Assembly: GCF_014201615.1 (NCBI RefSeq)
Contig: NZ_JACHEU010000001.1
Coordinates: forward strand, 1,941,631 to 2,005,630
DNA: 64,000 nucleotides
Direction: 5' to 3'
DNA from: Aquamicrobium lusatiense
GTDB taxonomy: Bacteria > Pseudomonadota > Alphaproteobacteria > Rhizobiales > Rhizobiaceae
Positions within the stretch are counted from its first letter, which is position 1, and the number at the start of each line of letters is the position of its first letter. The notes under the pieces were generated by a model. That model did no database searches. It had not been told where the DNA came from and saw nothing but the letters and a program-made list of their open reading frames with translations. The position numbers and the translations under genes were made by a program. Below are positions 51,130 through 62,016 of the stretch, in pieces.

Positions 51130-51318
51130 ATGCCTGCAAAATCGAAAGCCCAGCAGAAGGCAGCCGGCGCTGCCCTGTCTGCCAAGCGCGGTGAAACTCC
51201 GAAGAGCAAGCTCATCGGCGCTTCAAAGGAAATGTACGAATCGATGAGCGAAAAAGAGCTCGAGGAATTCGCCGAAACAAAGCACAAGGGCTTGCCGGAG
51301 CACAAAAAGAGCGGGTGA
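51130..51318 (+). CDS. DUF3008-family small protein
   Basis: A basic, highly charged 62-residue protein beginning MPAKSKAQQKAAGAAL and continuing with EMYESMSEKELEEFAETKHKGLPEH, the pattern of the DUF3008 family. These are small, probably disordered cytoplasmic proteins with no settled function; related stress-associated roles are only suggested. AAGGAG lies before the ATG at 51130. It follows murI by 51 bp, so it may share its transcript or have its own promoter. Confidence 0.87.
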   Translation: MPAKSKAQQKAAGAALSAKRGETPKSKLIGASKEMYESMSEKELEEFAETKHKGLPEHKKSG

Positions 51319-51345
51319 GGGCTCTATGGCCCCCACCCGGAGGCG

Positions 51346-52251
51346 TCAGCCGGCCTGCGTCAGCACCGGGACTGCGTTCCTGGTGAACCATTCCTCGAAG
51401 GACTGAGGTTCGCGTCCGGTCAGCGCCCTGAACTCCGTGTCGGAGCCGGCGAGGTTTCCGGCAGCAGCCGCCGCATCGAACGAGGCGAACACGCGCGCCA
51501 CCGGTTCGGGCAGCCCGGCACCGGTCATGCCCCTGACCAGATCATCGACCGAAACCTGCACGACTTCGAGGGGCTTGCCTGTCGCCTTGCGGGCGAGTTC
51601 TGCAACCTCATCAACAGTCCACGGCTTCGCGCCATAAAGGCTGAGCGTGCGTTTGCCGGAAAAGTCGGCGGCGAGGGCGGTGGCGGCTGCCAGCGCGAGA
51701 TCGTCGCGCGCAATGTAGGACGTGCCGCCCTTGCCGGCTGCGGTGAACCACTTGCCGGTCTCCAGAGCATGGGGAAGGGCATGCAGAACGTTTTCCGAGT
51801 ACCAGCTGTTGCGCAGCAGCGTGTGGCCGGCAATCGCGCTTGCCTTGATTGCCGCTTCGGTGCCGGCGTGGTCGGGGGCGAAGGAAACCGCCGAGGTTTC
51901 TGCATCCGGCAGGGATGTATAGACGATGTGCTGAACGCCCGCCTTGTCGGCGGCCTCGATGGCGGCCTTGTGCTGGCGCAGGCGCTTGCCCGGCTCGTCA
52001 AGGGCGTCGGTGCTGATGAGAACCAGCCGCTTCACGCCGGAAAAGGCGGCAGAGAGCGTGGCCGGATCGTCGTAGTCGGCCTTGCGGACGGTGACGCCGC
52101 GAGAGGCCCATTCGCCGAGGTCTTCGGGCTTGCGGCTGGTTGCGATGATCCGCGCTGCCGGAACACCCAGCGTGCCGATGAGATGATTGAGCACTGCACG
52201 GCCCAGATGGCCGGAAGCGCCGGTGACGAGAAGGTCTGCGGTCTGTGTCAT
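51346..52251 (-). CDS. qorB: NAD(P)H:quinone reductase, QorB-like (atypical SDR/NmrA)
   Basis: A 301-residue NAD(P)-dependent reductase. The Rossmann loop is VTGASGHLGRAVL at the N-terminus, followed by IIATSRKPEDL (adenine ribose side) and a family-typical VYTSLPDAETS and LLRNSWYSENVLHALP. These match the QorB/YtfG group, which reduces quinones with NADPH. The start at 52251 follows GCAGGAGA. It is divergent from an HxlR regulator, the same pairing as qorB-ytfH in Escherichia coli, so that regulator probably controls it. Confidence 0.88.
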   Translation of the reverse strand: MTQTADLLVTGASGHLGRAVLNHLIGTLGVPAARIIATSRKPEDLGEWASRGVTVRKADYDDPATLSAAFSGVKRLVLISTDALDEPGKRLRQHKAAIEAADKAGVQHIVYTSLPDAETSAVSFAPDHAGTEAAIKASAIAGHTLLRNSWYSENVLHALPHALETGKWFTAAGKGGTSYIARDDLALAAATALAADFSGKRTLSLYGAKPWTVDEVAELARKATGKPLEVVQVSVDDLVRGMTGAGLPEPVARVFASFDAAAAAGNLAGSDTEFRALTGREPQSFEEWFTRNAVPVLTQAG

Positions 52252-52297
52252 GATGGTCTCCTGCGTTTTGCCATACAAGGGCACGTTGCATAATCAG

Positions 52298-52312
52298 GTT
52301 ACTGACAGTAAC
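52298..52312. promoter_or_regulatory. Operator-like palindrome between qorB and HxlR gene
   Basis: GTTACTG-A-CAGTAAC is a perfect 7+1+7 inverted repeat in the 132-bp divergent region, and a further GGTTAC half-site is near 52363. This is the expected form and place for an HxlR dimer site controlling both genes. Confidence 0.65.
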
Positions 52313-52383
52313 TATATAGCCGGGTGCGATGACGTTTGTAAGAACGCATGATTTCGTGCTCAGGTTACATGAAGGGAACCGCC

Positions 52384-52833
52384 ATGAATGCTATCCTTGG
52401 AACGGCTGTTGCGGGCAGACCCGAAAATGAGGCACCCGTCCCCTTGCTGCAAGCTTCGCCGGGCTTTGCCGAAGACGGCAAGGGCGGTTGCCCCATTCGT
52501 GACGTTCTCGACCGGGTGGGCGACACATGGAGCCTGCTCGTCATCATCAGCCTTCAGCCGGCGCCGATGCGGTTCAATGCGTTGCGGCGGTCGATCGAAG
52601 GCATATCGCAACGCATGCTGACCGTGACGTTGCGTTCGCTGGAGCGCGACGGGCTGGTCAGCCGCACCGTGCGGCCGACCACGCCGCCCGAAGTCGAATA
52701 TGCCTTGACGGCGCTCGGCCGTTCCATCGCCGTGCCCATTGGTGCGCTGGGGGACTGGGCGGCGCAGAACAGGGGGCAACTGGCGGCTGCCCGCGCGGCC
52801 TTCGATGCAGCCGCAGACGGCGCCGGCGCTTGA
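52384..52833 (+). CDS. HxlR-family transcriptional regulator
   Basis: Winged-helix regulator of 149 residues. The family start GCPIRDVLDRVGDTWSLLVI places a conserved cysteine at about residue 37, which in relatives senses electrophiles or disulfide stress. The recognition region is MRFNALRRSIEGISQRMLTVTLRSLERDGLV and the wing VRPTTPPEVEYALTALG. The start at 52384 has AAGGGA seven bases before it. Divergent from the qorB-like gene, with a perfect palindrome between. Confidence 0.92.
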   Translation: MNAILGTAVAGRPENEAPVPLLQASPGFAEDGKGGCPIRDVLDRVGDTWSLLVIISLQPAPMRFNALRRSIEGISQRMLTVTLRSLERDGLVSRTVRPTTPPEVEYALTALGRSIAVPIGALGDWAAQNRGQLAAARAAFDAAADGAGA

Positions 52834-52870
52834 CACCGGGGGCCGATCCCTCTAGTGGAAACCGCGAAGC

Positions 52871-52894
52871 ACCGGGCCGCAAGCCCGGTTGTTT
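52871..52894 (+). terminator. Hairpin after HxlR gene
   Basis: ACCGGGC / GCCCGGT stem with CGCAA loop, followed by TGTTTC; a weak terminator 37 bp after the stop. Confidence 0.6.
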
Positions 52895-53030
52895 CATTTG
52901 ACGTGTCCCGTGGATCGTCCGTCGCTTTGCGCGGCCGATCCTGTCAGGTCTCGAAAACGGAGGCCAGAGGAGGGCGCGTTTCCTTACCCGCAGCCATGGG
53001 GCCGTGGGTGATTTTTTGAAAGGGAATGCG

Positions 53031-53648
53031 ATGAGCAAGCGCGAATCCGCGAAATACAAAATTGACCGCCGTCTTGGCGAAAACATCTGGGGTCGTCCGA
53101 AGTCTCCGGTCAACAAGCGTGAATACGGCCCCGGCCAGCATGGCCAGCGGCGCAAGGGCAAGCTGTCGGACTTTGGTCTGCAGCTGCGCGCCAAGCAGAA
53201 GCTGAAGGGTCACTATGGTGACATCTCCGAGAAGCAGTTCCGCAAGACTTATGAGGAAGCTGCCCGTCGCCGTGGCGACACTCCGGAGAACCTGATCGGC
53301 CTGCTCGAATCGCGCCTCGACGCCATCGTCTACCGCGCCAAGTTCGTTCCGACGATCTTCGCTGCCCGTCAGTTCGTCAACCACGGCCACGTCAACGTCA
53401 ACGGCCAGCGCGTGAACATCGGTTCCTACCGCTGCAAGCCGGGCGACGTCATCGAGGTGCGTGAGAAGTCGAAGCAGCTCACCATCGTTCTGGAAGCCGT
53501 GTCGCTCGCCGAGCGCGACGTGCCGGACTACATCGAAGTCGACCACAACAAGATGGTCGCCACCTATGCCCGCGTTCCGGGCCTGTCTGATGTGCCTTTC
53601 GCCGTCCAGATGGAACCGAACCTGGTCATCGAATTCTATTCGCGCTGA
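53031..53648 (+). CDS. rpsD: 30S ribosomal protein S4
   Basis: Primary 16S rRNA-binding protein of 205 residues. The start [25 protein letters not shown] is the alphaproteobacterial form, and the S4 domain [31 protein letters not shown] is complete; the end is the usual [16 protein letters not shown] precedes the ATG at 53031; an in-frame ATG nine codons earlier is out of family range. It is monocistronic here, away from the main ribosomal clusters, as is normal in this order. Confidence 0.98.
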   Translation: MSKRESAKYKIDRRLGENIWGRPKSPVNKREYGPGQHGQRRKGKLSDFGLQLRAKQKLKGHYGDISEKQFRKTYEEAARRRGDTPENLIGLLESRLDAIVYRAKFVPTIFAARQFVNHGHVNVNGQRVNIGSYRCKPGDVIEVREKSKQLTIVLEAVSLAERDVPDYIEVDHNKMVATYARVPGLSDVPFAVQMEPNLVIEFYSR

Positions 53649-53671
53649 TCATACTGCATTTTTTGCACTGG

Positions 53672-53702
53672 AAAGGCCGCCTTCGGGGCGGCCTTTTCTT
53701 TT
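53672..53702 (+). terminator. Terminator after rpsD
   Basis: AAAGGCCGCC / GGCGGCCTTT stem with a TTCGG-type loop and a T-rich tail, 24 bp after the rpsD stop. Confidence 0.9.
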
Positions 53703-53800
53703 CCGGGAAATCGCGGCAGCGAAACGGAAAACCTGATTTCACTATTCGCTCCGATGCTCTATTGCGGGCGTTTACAGGAAAGATTGAAGGCACGCTCGTC

Positions 53801-54673
53801 ATGGATATGCCGATGCTTACCGAGGATGCTGCACCGGAAGCGAACGCCGATGGTTGCCACCAGATGTTCAGAGCCGCTCCCGGCGGAGTTGAGTTCAACA
53901 AGCTGCGCAAGCGTCTTCTGCGACTGACGCGGCAGGCCATCGAGGATTATGCCATGGTCAGGCCGGGAGAGCGCTGGCTGGTGGCGCTTTCCGGCGGCAA
54001 GGATTCTTACGGGCTTCTGGCGCTGCTGCTCGACCTGAAATGGCGTGGCCTGTTGCCCGTCGATCTTCTCGCCTGCAATCTCGATCAGGGCCAGCCGGAT
54101 TTCCCGAAGCACATATTGCCCGATTATCTCGATGCCAACGGCATCGTGCATCGCATCGAATATCAGGACACATATTCTATCGTGACCGACAAGCTGCCGG
54201 AATCGAGCACCTATTGCTCGCTGTGCTCACGGCTGCGGCGCGGCCATCTTTATCGCATCGCGCGTGAAGAGGGCTGCTCGGCGCTGGTGCTCGGCCATCA
54301 CCGTGAGGACATTCTCGAAACCTTTTTCATGAACCTCTTCCACGGCGGGCGCCTTGCCGCCATGCCGCCCAAGCTCGTCAATGACGAAGGGGATGTGATG
54401 GTGCTGCGGCCGCTGAGCCTTTGTGCCGAGGCGGATCTGGCGAAGTTCGCCACCGCCATGCGCTTTCCGATCATCCCCTGCAATCTGTGCGGCAGCCAGG
54501 ACGGGCTTCAGCGCAACCTGATGAAGGCGATGCTGGACGACATCGAAAAGAAGATGCCCGGCCGCAAGGACACCATGATTCGGGCCCTGGCGAATGTGCG
54601 GCCTTCGCATCTGCTTGACCGCAACCTGTTCGATTTCGCGGGGCTGAACCTTGGGGGTACAGCCCCGCATTGA
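53801..54673 (+). CDS. ttcA: tRNA 2-thiocytidine biosynthesis protein TtcA
   Basis: ATP-dependent, iron-sulfur-containing enzyme of 290 residues that thiolates cytidine 32 in several tRNAs. The PP-loop is [12 protein letters not shown]. Cluster cysteines are in [13 protein letters not shown] and in [14 protein letters not shown], the TtcA pattern. The ATG at 53801 follows GAAGG; the open frame starts 46 codons earlier without homology. TrmJ, encoded 4 kb away, modifies the ribose of the same position 32. Confidence 0.93.
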   Translation: MDMPMLTEDAAPEANADGCHQMFRAAPGGVEFNKLRKRLLRLTRQAIEDYAMVRPGERWLVALSGGKDSYGLLALLLDLKWRGLLPVDLLACNLDQGQPDFPKHILPDYLDANGIVHRIEYQDTYSIVTDKLPESSTYCSLCSRLRRGHLYRIAREEGCSALVLGHHREDILETFFMNLFHGGRLAAMPPKLVNDEGDVMVLRPLSLCAEADLAKFATAMRFPIIPCNLCGSQDGLQRNLMKAMLDDIEKKMPGRKDTMIRALANVRPSHLLDRNLFDFAGLNLGGTAPH

Positions 54674-54679
54674 CGGCTG

Positions 54680-55921
54680 TCAGATCGGCTTGTGGTGCGC
54701 GTGGAACAGCTTTCCACGCTCGGCGATCAGAACAAATACAAGGCCGATCACCGCGACGCTGACGAAACCGAACGCCAGCGGCGTCGTGGTGCCATCGAAA
54801 GCCTGACCGATCAGCGCGCCGATCAGGCCGCCACCGGCCGTTCCCATGAAACCCAGGACCGAGGAGGCCGTGCCGGCGACATGGCCGAGCGGTTCCATGG
54901 CCAGAGAGTTGAAGTTCGAGCCGATCAGGCCGAACTGGAACATGGCCAGGGCGAACAGCGTGATGAACAGCGGAAAGGGCACCGTTCCGAAAAGCGAAAG
55001 CACGAACCAGATGGCGCTGACGATCAGGAAGCCGATCAGCGCGCCATGTGAAATCTTGCGCATTCCGAACCGGCCGACCAGCCGCGAGTTCAGATAGGAC
55101 GACAGGGCCATGAATGCAGCCACGGCGGCGAAAGCCACAGGGAACATCGTTCCCAGATCGTAGATGCCGACATAGACCTGCTGGGCCGAATTGATGAAGC
55201 CGAACAGCGAGCCGAAGATGAAGGTGCTGGCCAGCGTGTAGCAGAGCGCCAGCCGGTTGCTGAGCACGATGCCGAACGCCTGCGCGATCGCGCGCGGGTT
55301 GAAGGGCCGTTTGTCGGCCGGATCTAGCGTTTCGGGCAACCTGAGCGCCATCCAGAGGGTGACGACAATGCCCGCCAGCCCCATGAACACGAAGATCATG
55401 TGCCATTCGGCAAACAGCATGATCACCTGTCCGGTGCCCGGCGCGATGACCGGCACGATCATGAACACCATCATGACCAGAGACATGGCCTCCGCCATCT
55501 GCCGCCCGCCGAACACGTCGCGGATGATGGAGACGGTGATGACGCGCGTGGCGGCGGAACCGATACCATGCACGAAGCGCAGCAGAAGCAGGCTTGCAAA
55601 GGTAGGTGCTATCGCGCCCGCGAATGCGGCCACGATGTAGATGCCGAGGCCGATCAGCATCGGGGTGCGTCGTCCGAACCGGTCGGCGAGCGGACCATAG
55701 GCCAGCTGTGCGAAGGCGAAGCCGAGCAGATAGGCCGAAATCACATACTGCCGGTGGTTCTCGTTCTCGACTCCGAGAGTGGAGCCGATTTCCTGCAGAC
55801 CGGGAAGCATGATGTCGATGGCCAGCGCGTTCAGGGCCATGAGCATCGCCATCAGCGCGATGAATTCCATCTTGCCCATTCCGGCAAGCCGCGGCGGTGC
55901 GGTTTGTGCGGATACGTCCAT
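54680..55921 (-). CDS. MFS multidrug efflux transporter, Bcr/CflA family
   Basis: Inner-membrane proton-drug antiporter of 413 residues with about 12 spans. The start region EFIALMAMLMALNALAIDIMLPGLQEIG and motif A GPLADRFGRRTPMLIG are the Bcr/CflA signature; motif C-like GPGTGQVIMLFAEWHMIF follows the fourth span. The substrate is unknown; family members export drugs, sulfonamides or cysteine. Convergent with ttcA (6 bp apart) and downstream of grxD beyond a terminator. Confidence 0.92.
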   Translation of the reverse strand: MDVSAQTAPPRLAGMGKMEFIALMAMLMALNALAIDIMLPGLQEIGSTLGVENENHRQYVISAYLLGFAFAQLAYGPLADRFGRRTPMLIGLGIYIVAAFAGAIAPTFASLLLLRFVHGIGSAATRVITVSIIRDVFGGRQMAEAMSLVMMVFMIVPVIAPGTGQVIMLFAEWHMIFVFMGLAGIVVTLWMALRLPETLDPADKRPFNPRAIAQAFGIVLSNRLALCYTLASTFIFGSLFGFINSAQQVYVGIYDLGTMFPVAFAAVAAFMALSSYLNSRLVGRFGMRKISHGALIGFLIVSAIWFVLSLFGTVPFPLFITLFALAMFQFGLIGSNFNSLAMEPLGHVAGTASSVLGFMGTAGGGLIGALIGQAFDGTTTPLAFGFVSVAVIGLVFVLIAERGKLFHAHHKPI

Positions 55922-56005
55922 GAAATAACCTTCAAATCTTTCCGACGTTTACGGGCTTGTGAGCGCGTGAAAACGCACCCGGAAACGCAGTTTCCAAAGA
56001 GCAGC

Positions 56006-56033
56006 AAAGGCGCTGGTGGGTGCCAGCGCCTTT
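56006..56033 (-). terminator. Terminator after grxD
   Basis: AAAGGCGCTGG / CCAGCGCCTTT hairpin with a six-base loop on the minus strand between the grxD stop and the MFS gene. The T-run is short. Confidence 0.7.
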
Positions 56034-56075
56034 GTCCGGAATATGTGGCGCTGCCGCAGCAGCGCAAAAGTCAGG

Positions 56076-56411
56076 TCAGGCGGCGCCTTTGACCTTTATG
56101 CCTTTCTCGTCGAGGAACGACTGCAATTCCCCGGCCTGGAACATTTCGCGCACGATGTCGCAGCCGCCGACAAACTCACCCTTCACATAAAGCTGGGGGA
56201 TGGTGGGCCAGTTGGAGTAATCCTTGATACCCTGTCGCAACTCGCTGGAATCGAGCACGTTGATGCCCTTGTAGTCGACCCCGACATAGTCGAGAATCTG
56301 TACCACCTGCCCGGAGAAGCCGCACTGCGGGAAGCCCGGCGTGCCCTTCATGAACAGCACGACGTCGTTGTTCTTGACTTCGCTATCGATGTAATCGCTG
56401 ATTCCGCTCAT
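56076..56411 (-). CDS. grxD: Monothiol glutaredoxin GrxD (CGFS type)
   Basis: A 111-residue CGFS glutaredoxin that carries or inserts [2Fe-2S] clusters and works with BolA proteins. The active-site CGFS begins at Cys30 in [37 protein letters not shown] is the glutathione-binding part. The ATG at 56411 sits six bases after AAGGA. In related genomes it directly follows bolA; here a gene on the opposite strand lies between them. Confidence 0.96.
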   Translation of the reverse strand: MSGISDYIDSEVKNNDVVLFMKGTPGFPQCGFSGQVVQILDYVGVDYKGINVLDSSELRQGIKDYSNWPTIPQLYVKGEFVGGCDIVREMFQAGELQSFLDEKGIKVKGAA

Positions 56412-56550
56412 GGCCAATCCTTTCAGGCCTGTAGGAAATCAGGCCGCAAACCTGCTATTCAAATAGCCCCGAGCGCGCGCAGACACAAGACCGCTGCGTC
56501 AGGCTTCGCCCCGGCGGGTGCCTGACCACTGCCAACATCCGGATTGAAGC

Positions 56551-57357
56551 ATGAAAAAACTGGTGCTGTTTCTCTGTGCGGCGCTGCTGCTTGTCATCGC
56601 CTGCGCGGTGGTCTGGCAGCTGCGCTCCCGAAAAAGTTCCCCGCCGCCCGCCAGACCTGAAGCGGCCGTTACCCTGCCGGAACCGTGCCGCGATGTGACG
56701 TTTGAAGGTACGCCCCATATCGTCTGCGTGCTGTCTGCGGACCGCTATGATGTCCGCATCCTGCATGAAGACCGGAACGGCAAGCCCTTCGGGACGGTTG
56801 CCGCCGCTGACCAGAGCATGACGGCGCAAGGCAGGCCGCCGGTGCTTTCCATGAATGCGGGCATGTACCACAAGGATCTTTCGCCGGTCGGGCTGCTGGT
56901 GGAGGAGGGGCAGGAGAAGGCGGCCCTCAACCTCGACGATGCCGAAGGCAATTTCTTCATGAAGCCGAATGGGGTTTTCATGATCGACCGCAGCGGGCAG
57001 GGCGCGGTGATCGAATCGCGGGCCTATCAGCGAGAAAAGCCCGACGCGCTCTATGCCACGCAATCCGGCCCTATGCTGGTGATCGATGGCAACATCCATC
57101 CACGATTCGAGCCCGACGGAGCTTCGCGCTACATCCGCAACGGCGTCGGCGTCGATGGCCAGAACCGCGTCGTGCTGGCCATTTCGCGCAAGCCCGTCAG
57201 CCTCGGCAGTTTCGCCAGACTCTTTCGCGATGAGCTGGATTGCCGCAATGCGCTTTTTCTCGATGGCGCGATATCGACCCTGACCGCGAACGGAAAGATC
57301 GTCATCGGCGGCAGGCACCCGGCCGGGCCGGTCCTGTCGGTCTTCGCAAGGAAATAG
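56551..57357 (+). CDS. Phosphodiester glycosidase family protein (DUF2233/NAGPA)
   Basis: A 268-residue exported or anchored protein. Residues about 3-23 (KLVLFLCAALLLVIACAVVW) form a signal-anchor. The domain carries the NAGPA-like motifs SMNAGMYHKDLSPVGLLVEEG, YATQSGPMLVIDG, IRNGVGVDGQNRVVLAIS and RNALFLDGAISTL, known from phosphodiester glycosidases that remove sugars linked through phosphate. The substrate here is unknown. It is the only plus-strand gene inside a minus-strand bolA/grxD/pur block, so it was probably inserted there. Confidence 0.87.
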   Translation: MKKLVLFLCAALLLVIACAVVWQLRSRKSSPPPARPEAAVTLPEPCRDVTFEGTPHIVCVLSADRYDVRILHEDRNGKPFGTVAAADQSMTAQGRPPVLSMNAGMYHKDLSPVGLLVEEGQEKAALNLDDAEGNFFMKPNGVFMIDRSGQGAVIESRAYQREKPDALYATQSGPMLVIDGNIHPRFEPDGASRYIRNGVGVDGQNRVVLAISRKPVSLGSFARLFRDELDCRNALFLDGAISTLTANGKIVIGGRHPAGPVLSVFARK

Positions 57358-57386
57358 CCCTTCTCCGCCGGAAAGGGGAGAAGGGC
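57357..57386. terminator. Inverted repeat between glycosidase gene and bolA
   Basis: GCCCTTCTCC and GGAGAAGGGC form a perfect 10-bp stem around ten bases, directly at the stop of the glycosidase gene and 10 bp before the end of bolA. It probably ends transcription from both sides, though no T-run is present. Confidence 0.65.
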
Positions 57387-57395
57387 AATATCACG

Positions 57396-57629
57396 TCAAT
57401 CCGGCGCGCTGGTCTGGAGAGCGAGCGCGTGCAGAACGCCGCCCATATTGCCTTTCAGGGCATCGTAGACCATCTGGTGCTGCTGAACGCGGCTCTTGCC
57501 CCGGAAGCTCTCGGCAACCACTTCTGCGGCGTAGTGGTCGCCGTCGCCGGCAAGATCGCGGATCGTGACCTGGGCGTCAGGAATGCCTTCCTTGATCAGC
57601 CTCTCGATCTCGTGCGCGTCCATTGCCAT
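57396..57629 (-). CDS. bolA: BolA-family protein
   Basis: Small partner of monothiol glutaredoxins, 77 residues. The class with a conserved histidine and without the longer loop is seen in GDGDHYAAEVVAESFRGKSRVQQHQMVYDAL; BolA-Grx pairs bind a [2Fe-2S] cluster and help iron sensing. AGGGAAAA precedes the first ATG. It lies 13 bp after purL, so it is likely cotranscribed with the purine genes, and grxD is the next gene on its strand. Confidence 0.93.
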   Translation of the reverse strand: MAMDAHEIERLIKEGIPDAQVTIRDLAGDGDHYAAEVVAESFRGKSRVQQHQMVYDALKGNMGGVLHALALQTSAPD

Positions 57630-57642
57630 GTCGTTTTCCCTG

Positions 57643-59865
<2,223 letters not shown>

Positions 59866-59947
59866 CTGTTCCTGTCTCGACTGCATGGGCTGCGATCGCC
59901 TGCGCGGCAGGGATCAGGGAAGGATTTAGGCTTTGGCATCGGATAAG

Positions 59948-60529
59948 TCAGGTGTGGCGGTAAATCCAGATCGAACAGGCCAGCGTGTAGCAATAGGCGA
60001 GCATTTCCAGCGTTTCCTCGATGCCTTCCTGATTGTAGTGCTCGGCCAGTTCTCCAGCCAGCAGCATGATGAACGCAACGCCCAGCGGCCAGAACACAAA
60101 GCTCCAGCGCGGCTTCAGGGCGTCCAGAAAGTCTGCGCGCCTGAGGAACAGAAGGGCGGCAAGACCAACGGTGAATATGACCCACAGTGCTTCTTTCGCT
60201 GTTCTCGTCAGACAGATGCCGCCCGGATAGAAAGGACTGTCGCAACGCGGCGTCTCCCGGACCATGGCATGCAGGAGCACGTAGACGACGGCGATGCACA
60301 GGAATGCCACAGGGCCTTTGCTGCGCCAGCCGCGCGCGGCGAAAATGGCGGCAGCAACGCCCAGAACAATGGTTTGCGAGCCTTCCACAGGACCGTTTTC
60401 GGCAAACAGATAATAATCGAGATCGGTGTAGACCTCCGCCAGATAACCGGCCAGCGCCCCGCCCAGCAACAGGACAAGGCCCCAGCCGATCCACGTCGCG
60501 GGCCGGGGATATATAATGGTCTTCTGCAC
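59948..60529 (-). CDS. Polytopic membrane protein, unknown function
   Basis: A 193-residue inner-membrane protein that I do not recognise. Five or so spans can be seen: WIGWGLVLLLGGALAGYLA, TIVLGVAAAIFAARG, VAFLCIAVVYVLLHAM, ALWVIFTVGLAALLFL and FVFWPLGVAFIMLLAGELAEHY. Loops carry ENGPVEGSQTI and a short Cys-containing segment CDSPFYPGGICLT. The EHYNQEGIEETLEM run near the end is rich in acid and His. It lies between purQ and purL on the same strand, 82 bp from purL. Confidence 0.78.
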   Translation of the reverse strand: MQKTIIYPRPATWIGWGLVLLLGGALAGYLAEVYTDLDYYLFAENGPVEGSQTIVLGVAAAIFAARGWRSKGPVAFLCIAVVYVLLHAMVRETPRCDSPFYPGGICLTRTAKEALWVIFTVGLAALLFLRRADFLDALKPRWSFVFWPLGVAFIMLLAGELAEHYNQEGIEETLEMLAYCYTLACSIWIYRHT

Positions 60530-60588
60530 TGGCGTTCCTGTCGGTGGTCATTGCCGGGAAAAACCGGCTGCTTTTAAAATGTCTGTGC

Positions 60589-61005
60589 CTATGCTGAGGC
60601 AGAGCAGGCCGGATTGCCACTTTGCCAGCGGGCGATATCAGAACTGATGCGGGAGCCGAGGGCATCGCCCATCAGCGGTCCGAAAACATCGACGCGACTT
60701 GAGTTGCCGGTCGCCTGCACCACCAGAAGCGGCTTGGCGCCGTAGTTTCGTGCAGGAACCAGAAGGAAGCGCGGCGTGCCTCCGAAATTATTGAGCTCAT
60801 TGGCCATCTGGTAGGAACGGAAAGCGGGATCCTTGCTGGCAAACCAGCATTTGTGGGCTGCCGTCGCCACCTGTTCCATAGATCTCAGGGCCGCGCTCTT
60901 TCCCGTGGGTTGCGAAGGCGCTTTTGAGCCTGACTGACAGGAGGCGAGTGCAAATGTCGCCGCGACCAGCACCGCAAACCTGAATGTCATCGAGGTAGCC
61001 GTCAT
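60589..61005 (-). CDS. Predicted lipoprotein, unknown function
   Basis: A 138-residue exported lipoprotein. The start at 61005 gives a signal of about 22 residues (MTFRFAVLVAATFALASC) with the lipobox LASC; the cysteine is the lipid site. The mature part includes HKCWFASKDPAFRSYQMANELNN and ends in a second cysteine. No relatives come to mind. Upstream start codons exist but would lengthen the signal unnaturally. It sits between purQ and the membrane protein gene on the same strand. Confidence 0.75.
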   Translation of the reverse strand: MTATSMTFRFAVLVAATFALASCQSGSKAPSQPTGKSAALRSMEQVATAAHKCWFASKDPAFRSYQMANELNNFGGTPRFLLVPARNYGAKPLLVVQATGNSSRVDVFGPLMGDALGSRISSDIARWQSGNPACSASA

Positions 61006-61078
61006 CTGCCCGCCCATATCGAACCGCAACTCTTTCAGCAGAAGCCACGCCGCACCGGGACGGGGCTGCCGCATTGCG

Positions 61079-61747
61079 TCAGGCCGCTATGCCCAGCGCA
61101 CTTTCAAACAAGCCACGGCCATCGGTCCCGCCATGCGCTGCTTCAATCAGATTTTCCGGATGCGGCATCATGCCAAGCACGTTGCCCTTGTCGCTGACGA
61201 TGCCCGCTATGTCGTTGACGGAACCATTGGGATTGGTGCCCTCCGCATAGCGGAACACGACTTGCCCTTGACCTTCCAGTCTGGCCAGCGTCTCTGCGTC
61301 GGCGAAAAAGTTGCCGTCGTGGTGCGCGACAGGGCAGCGGATGATCTGGCCGGCCTGATAGTTGCGCGTGAAAGAGGTGTTGGCGTTGGCCACCTGAAGC
61401 TTCACTTCACGGCAGACGAACTTCAGCGAGGTGTTGCGCATCAGCGCGCCGGGCAGCAGGCCGGCTTCCACGAGAATCTGGAAACCGTTGCAGACGCCGA
61501 TAACCATCACGCCCCGGGCAGCGGCTTCCGCCACGGCGCGAAGGGCCGGCATGCGCGCGGCGATCGCACCGCAGCGCAGATAGTCGCCATAGGAAAAACC
61601 GCCGGGAATGACGATGAGATCGACATCGGGAATGGTCGTGTCGGTTTCCCAGACGGTCACCGGCGGCTTGCCGGAAATCTTCGTCAGCGCCGCGATCATG
61701 TCGCGGTCGCGGTTGAGGCCGGGGAGGAGGACGACGGCTGACTTCAC
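61079..61747 (-). CDS. purQ: Phosphoribosylformylglycinamidine synthase glutaminase subunit
   Basis: Class I glutamine amidotransferase of 222 residues providing ammonia to PurL. The nucleophile cysteine is in [15 protein letters not shown]; the His and Glu partners are near the end in [13 protein letters not shown]. The N-terminal [12 protein letters not shown] stretch is the usual one. It begins one base after the purS stop, so both are translated together. Confidence 0.97.
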   Translation of the reverse strand: MKSAVVLLPGLNRDRDMIAALTKISGKPPVTVWETDTTIPDVDLIVIPGGFSYGDYLRCGAIAARMPALRAVAEAAARGVMVIGVCNGFQILVEAGLLPGALMRNTSLKFVCREVKLQVANANTSFTRNYQAGQIIRCPVAHHDGNFFADAETLARLEGQGQVVFRYAEGTNPNGSVNDIAGIVSDKGNVLGMMPHPENLIEAAHGGTDGRGLFESALGIAA

Positions 61748-61748
61748 T

Positions 61749-61991
61749 TCAGGCGATCTCCACCGCGTAGTTTTCGATCACGGTATTGGCCAGAAGCTTC
61801 TCGCACATGGCCTTGAGGTCGGCTTCGGCTTTTGCCTTGTCGCCATGGGTAAGCTCGACATCGAACACCTTGCCCTGACGCACGGGACCAACGCTGTCGA
61901 AGCCCAGTCCGCCGAGCGCATGCTCGATGGCCTTGCCCTGCGGGTCGAGCACGCCGTTCTTGAGAGTTACGATAACGCGGGCCTTGATCAC
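61749..61991 (-). CDS. purS: Phosphoribosylformylglycinamidine synthase subunit PurS
   Basis: Small bridging subunit of 80 residues between PurL and PurQ. Start: a GTG at 61991 giving an I-K-A-R-V-I-V-T-L opening, preceded by AGAGGAG; the open frame upstream is not family sequence. [34 protein letters not shown] is diagnostic. Only 25 bp from purC, hence one purC-purS-purQ transcript. Confidence 0.95.
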   Translation of the reverse strand: MIKARVIVTLKNGVLDPQGKAIEHALGGLGFDSVGPVRQGKVFDVELTHGDKAKAEADLKAMCEKLLANTVIENYAVEIA

Positions 61992-62016
61992 GCTCAGATG
62001 CTCCTCTCGGAAAAGG

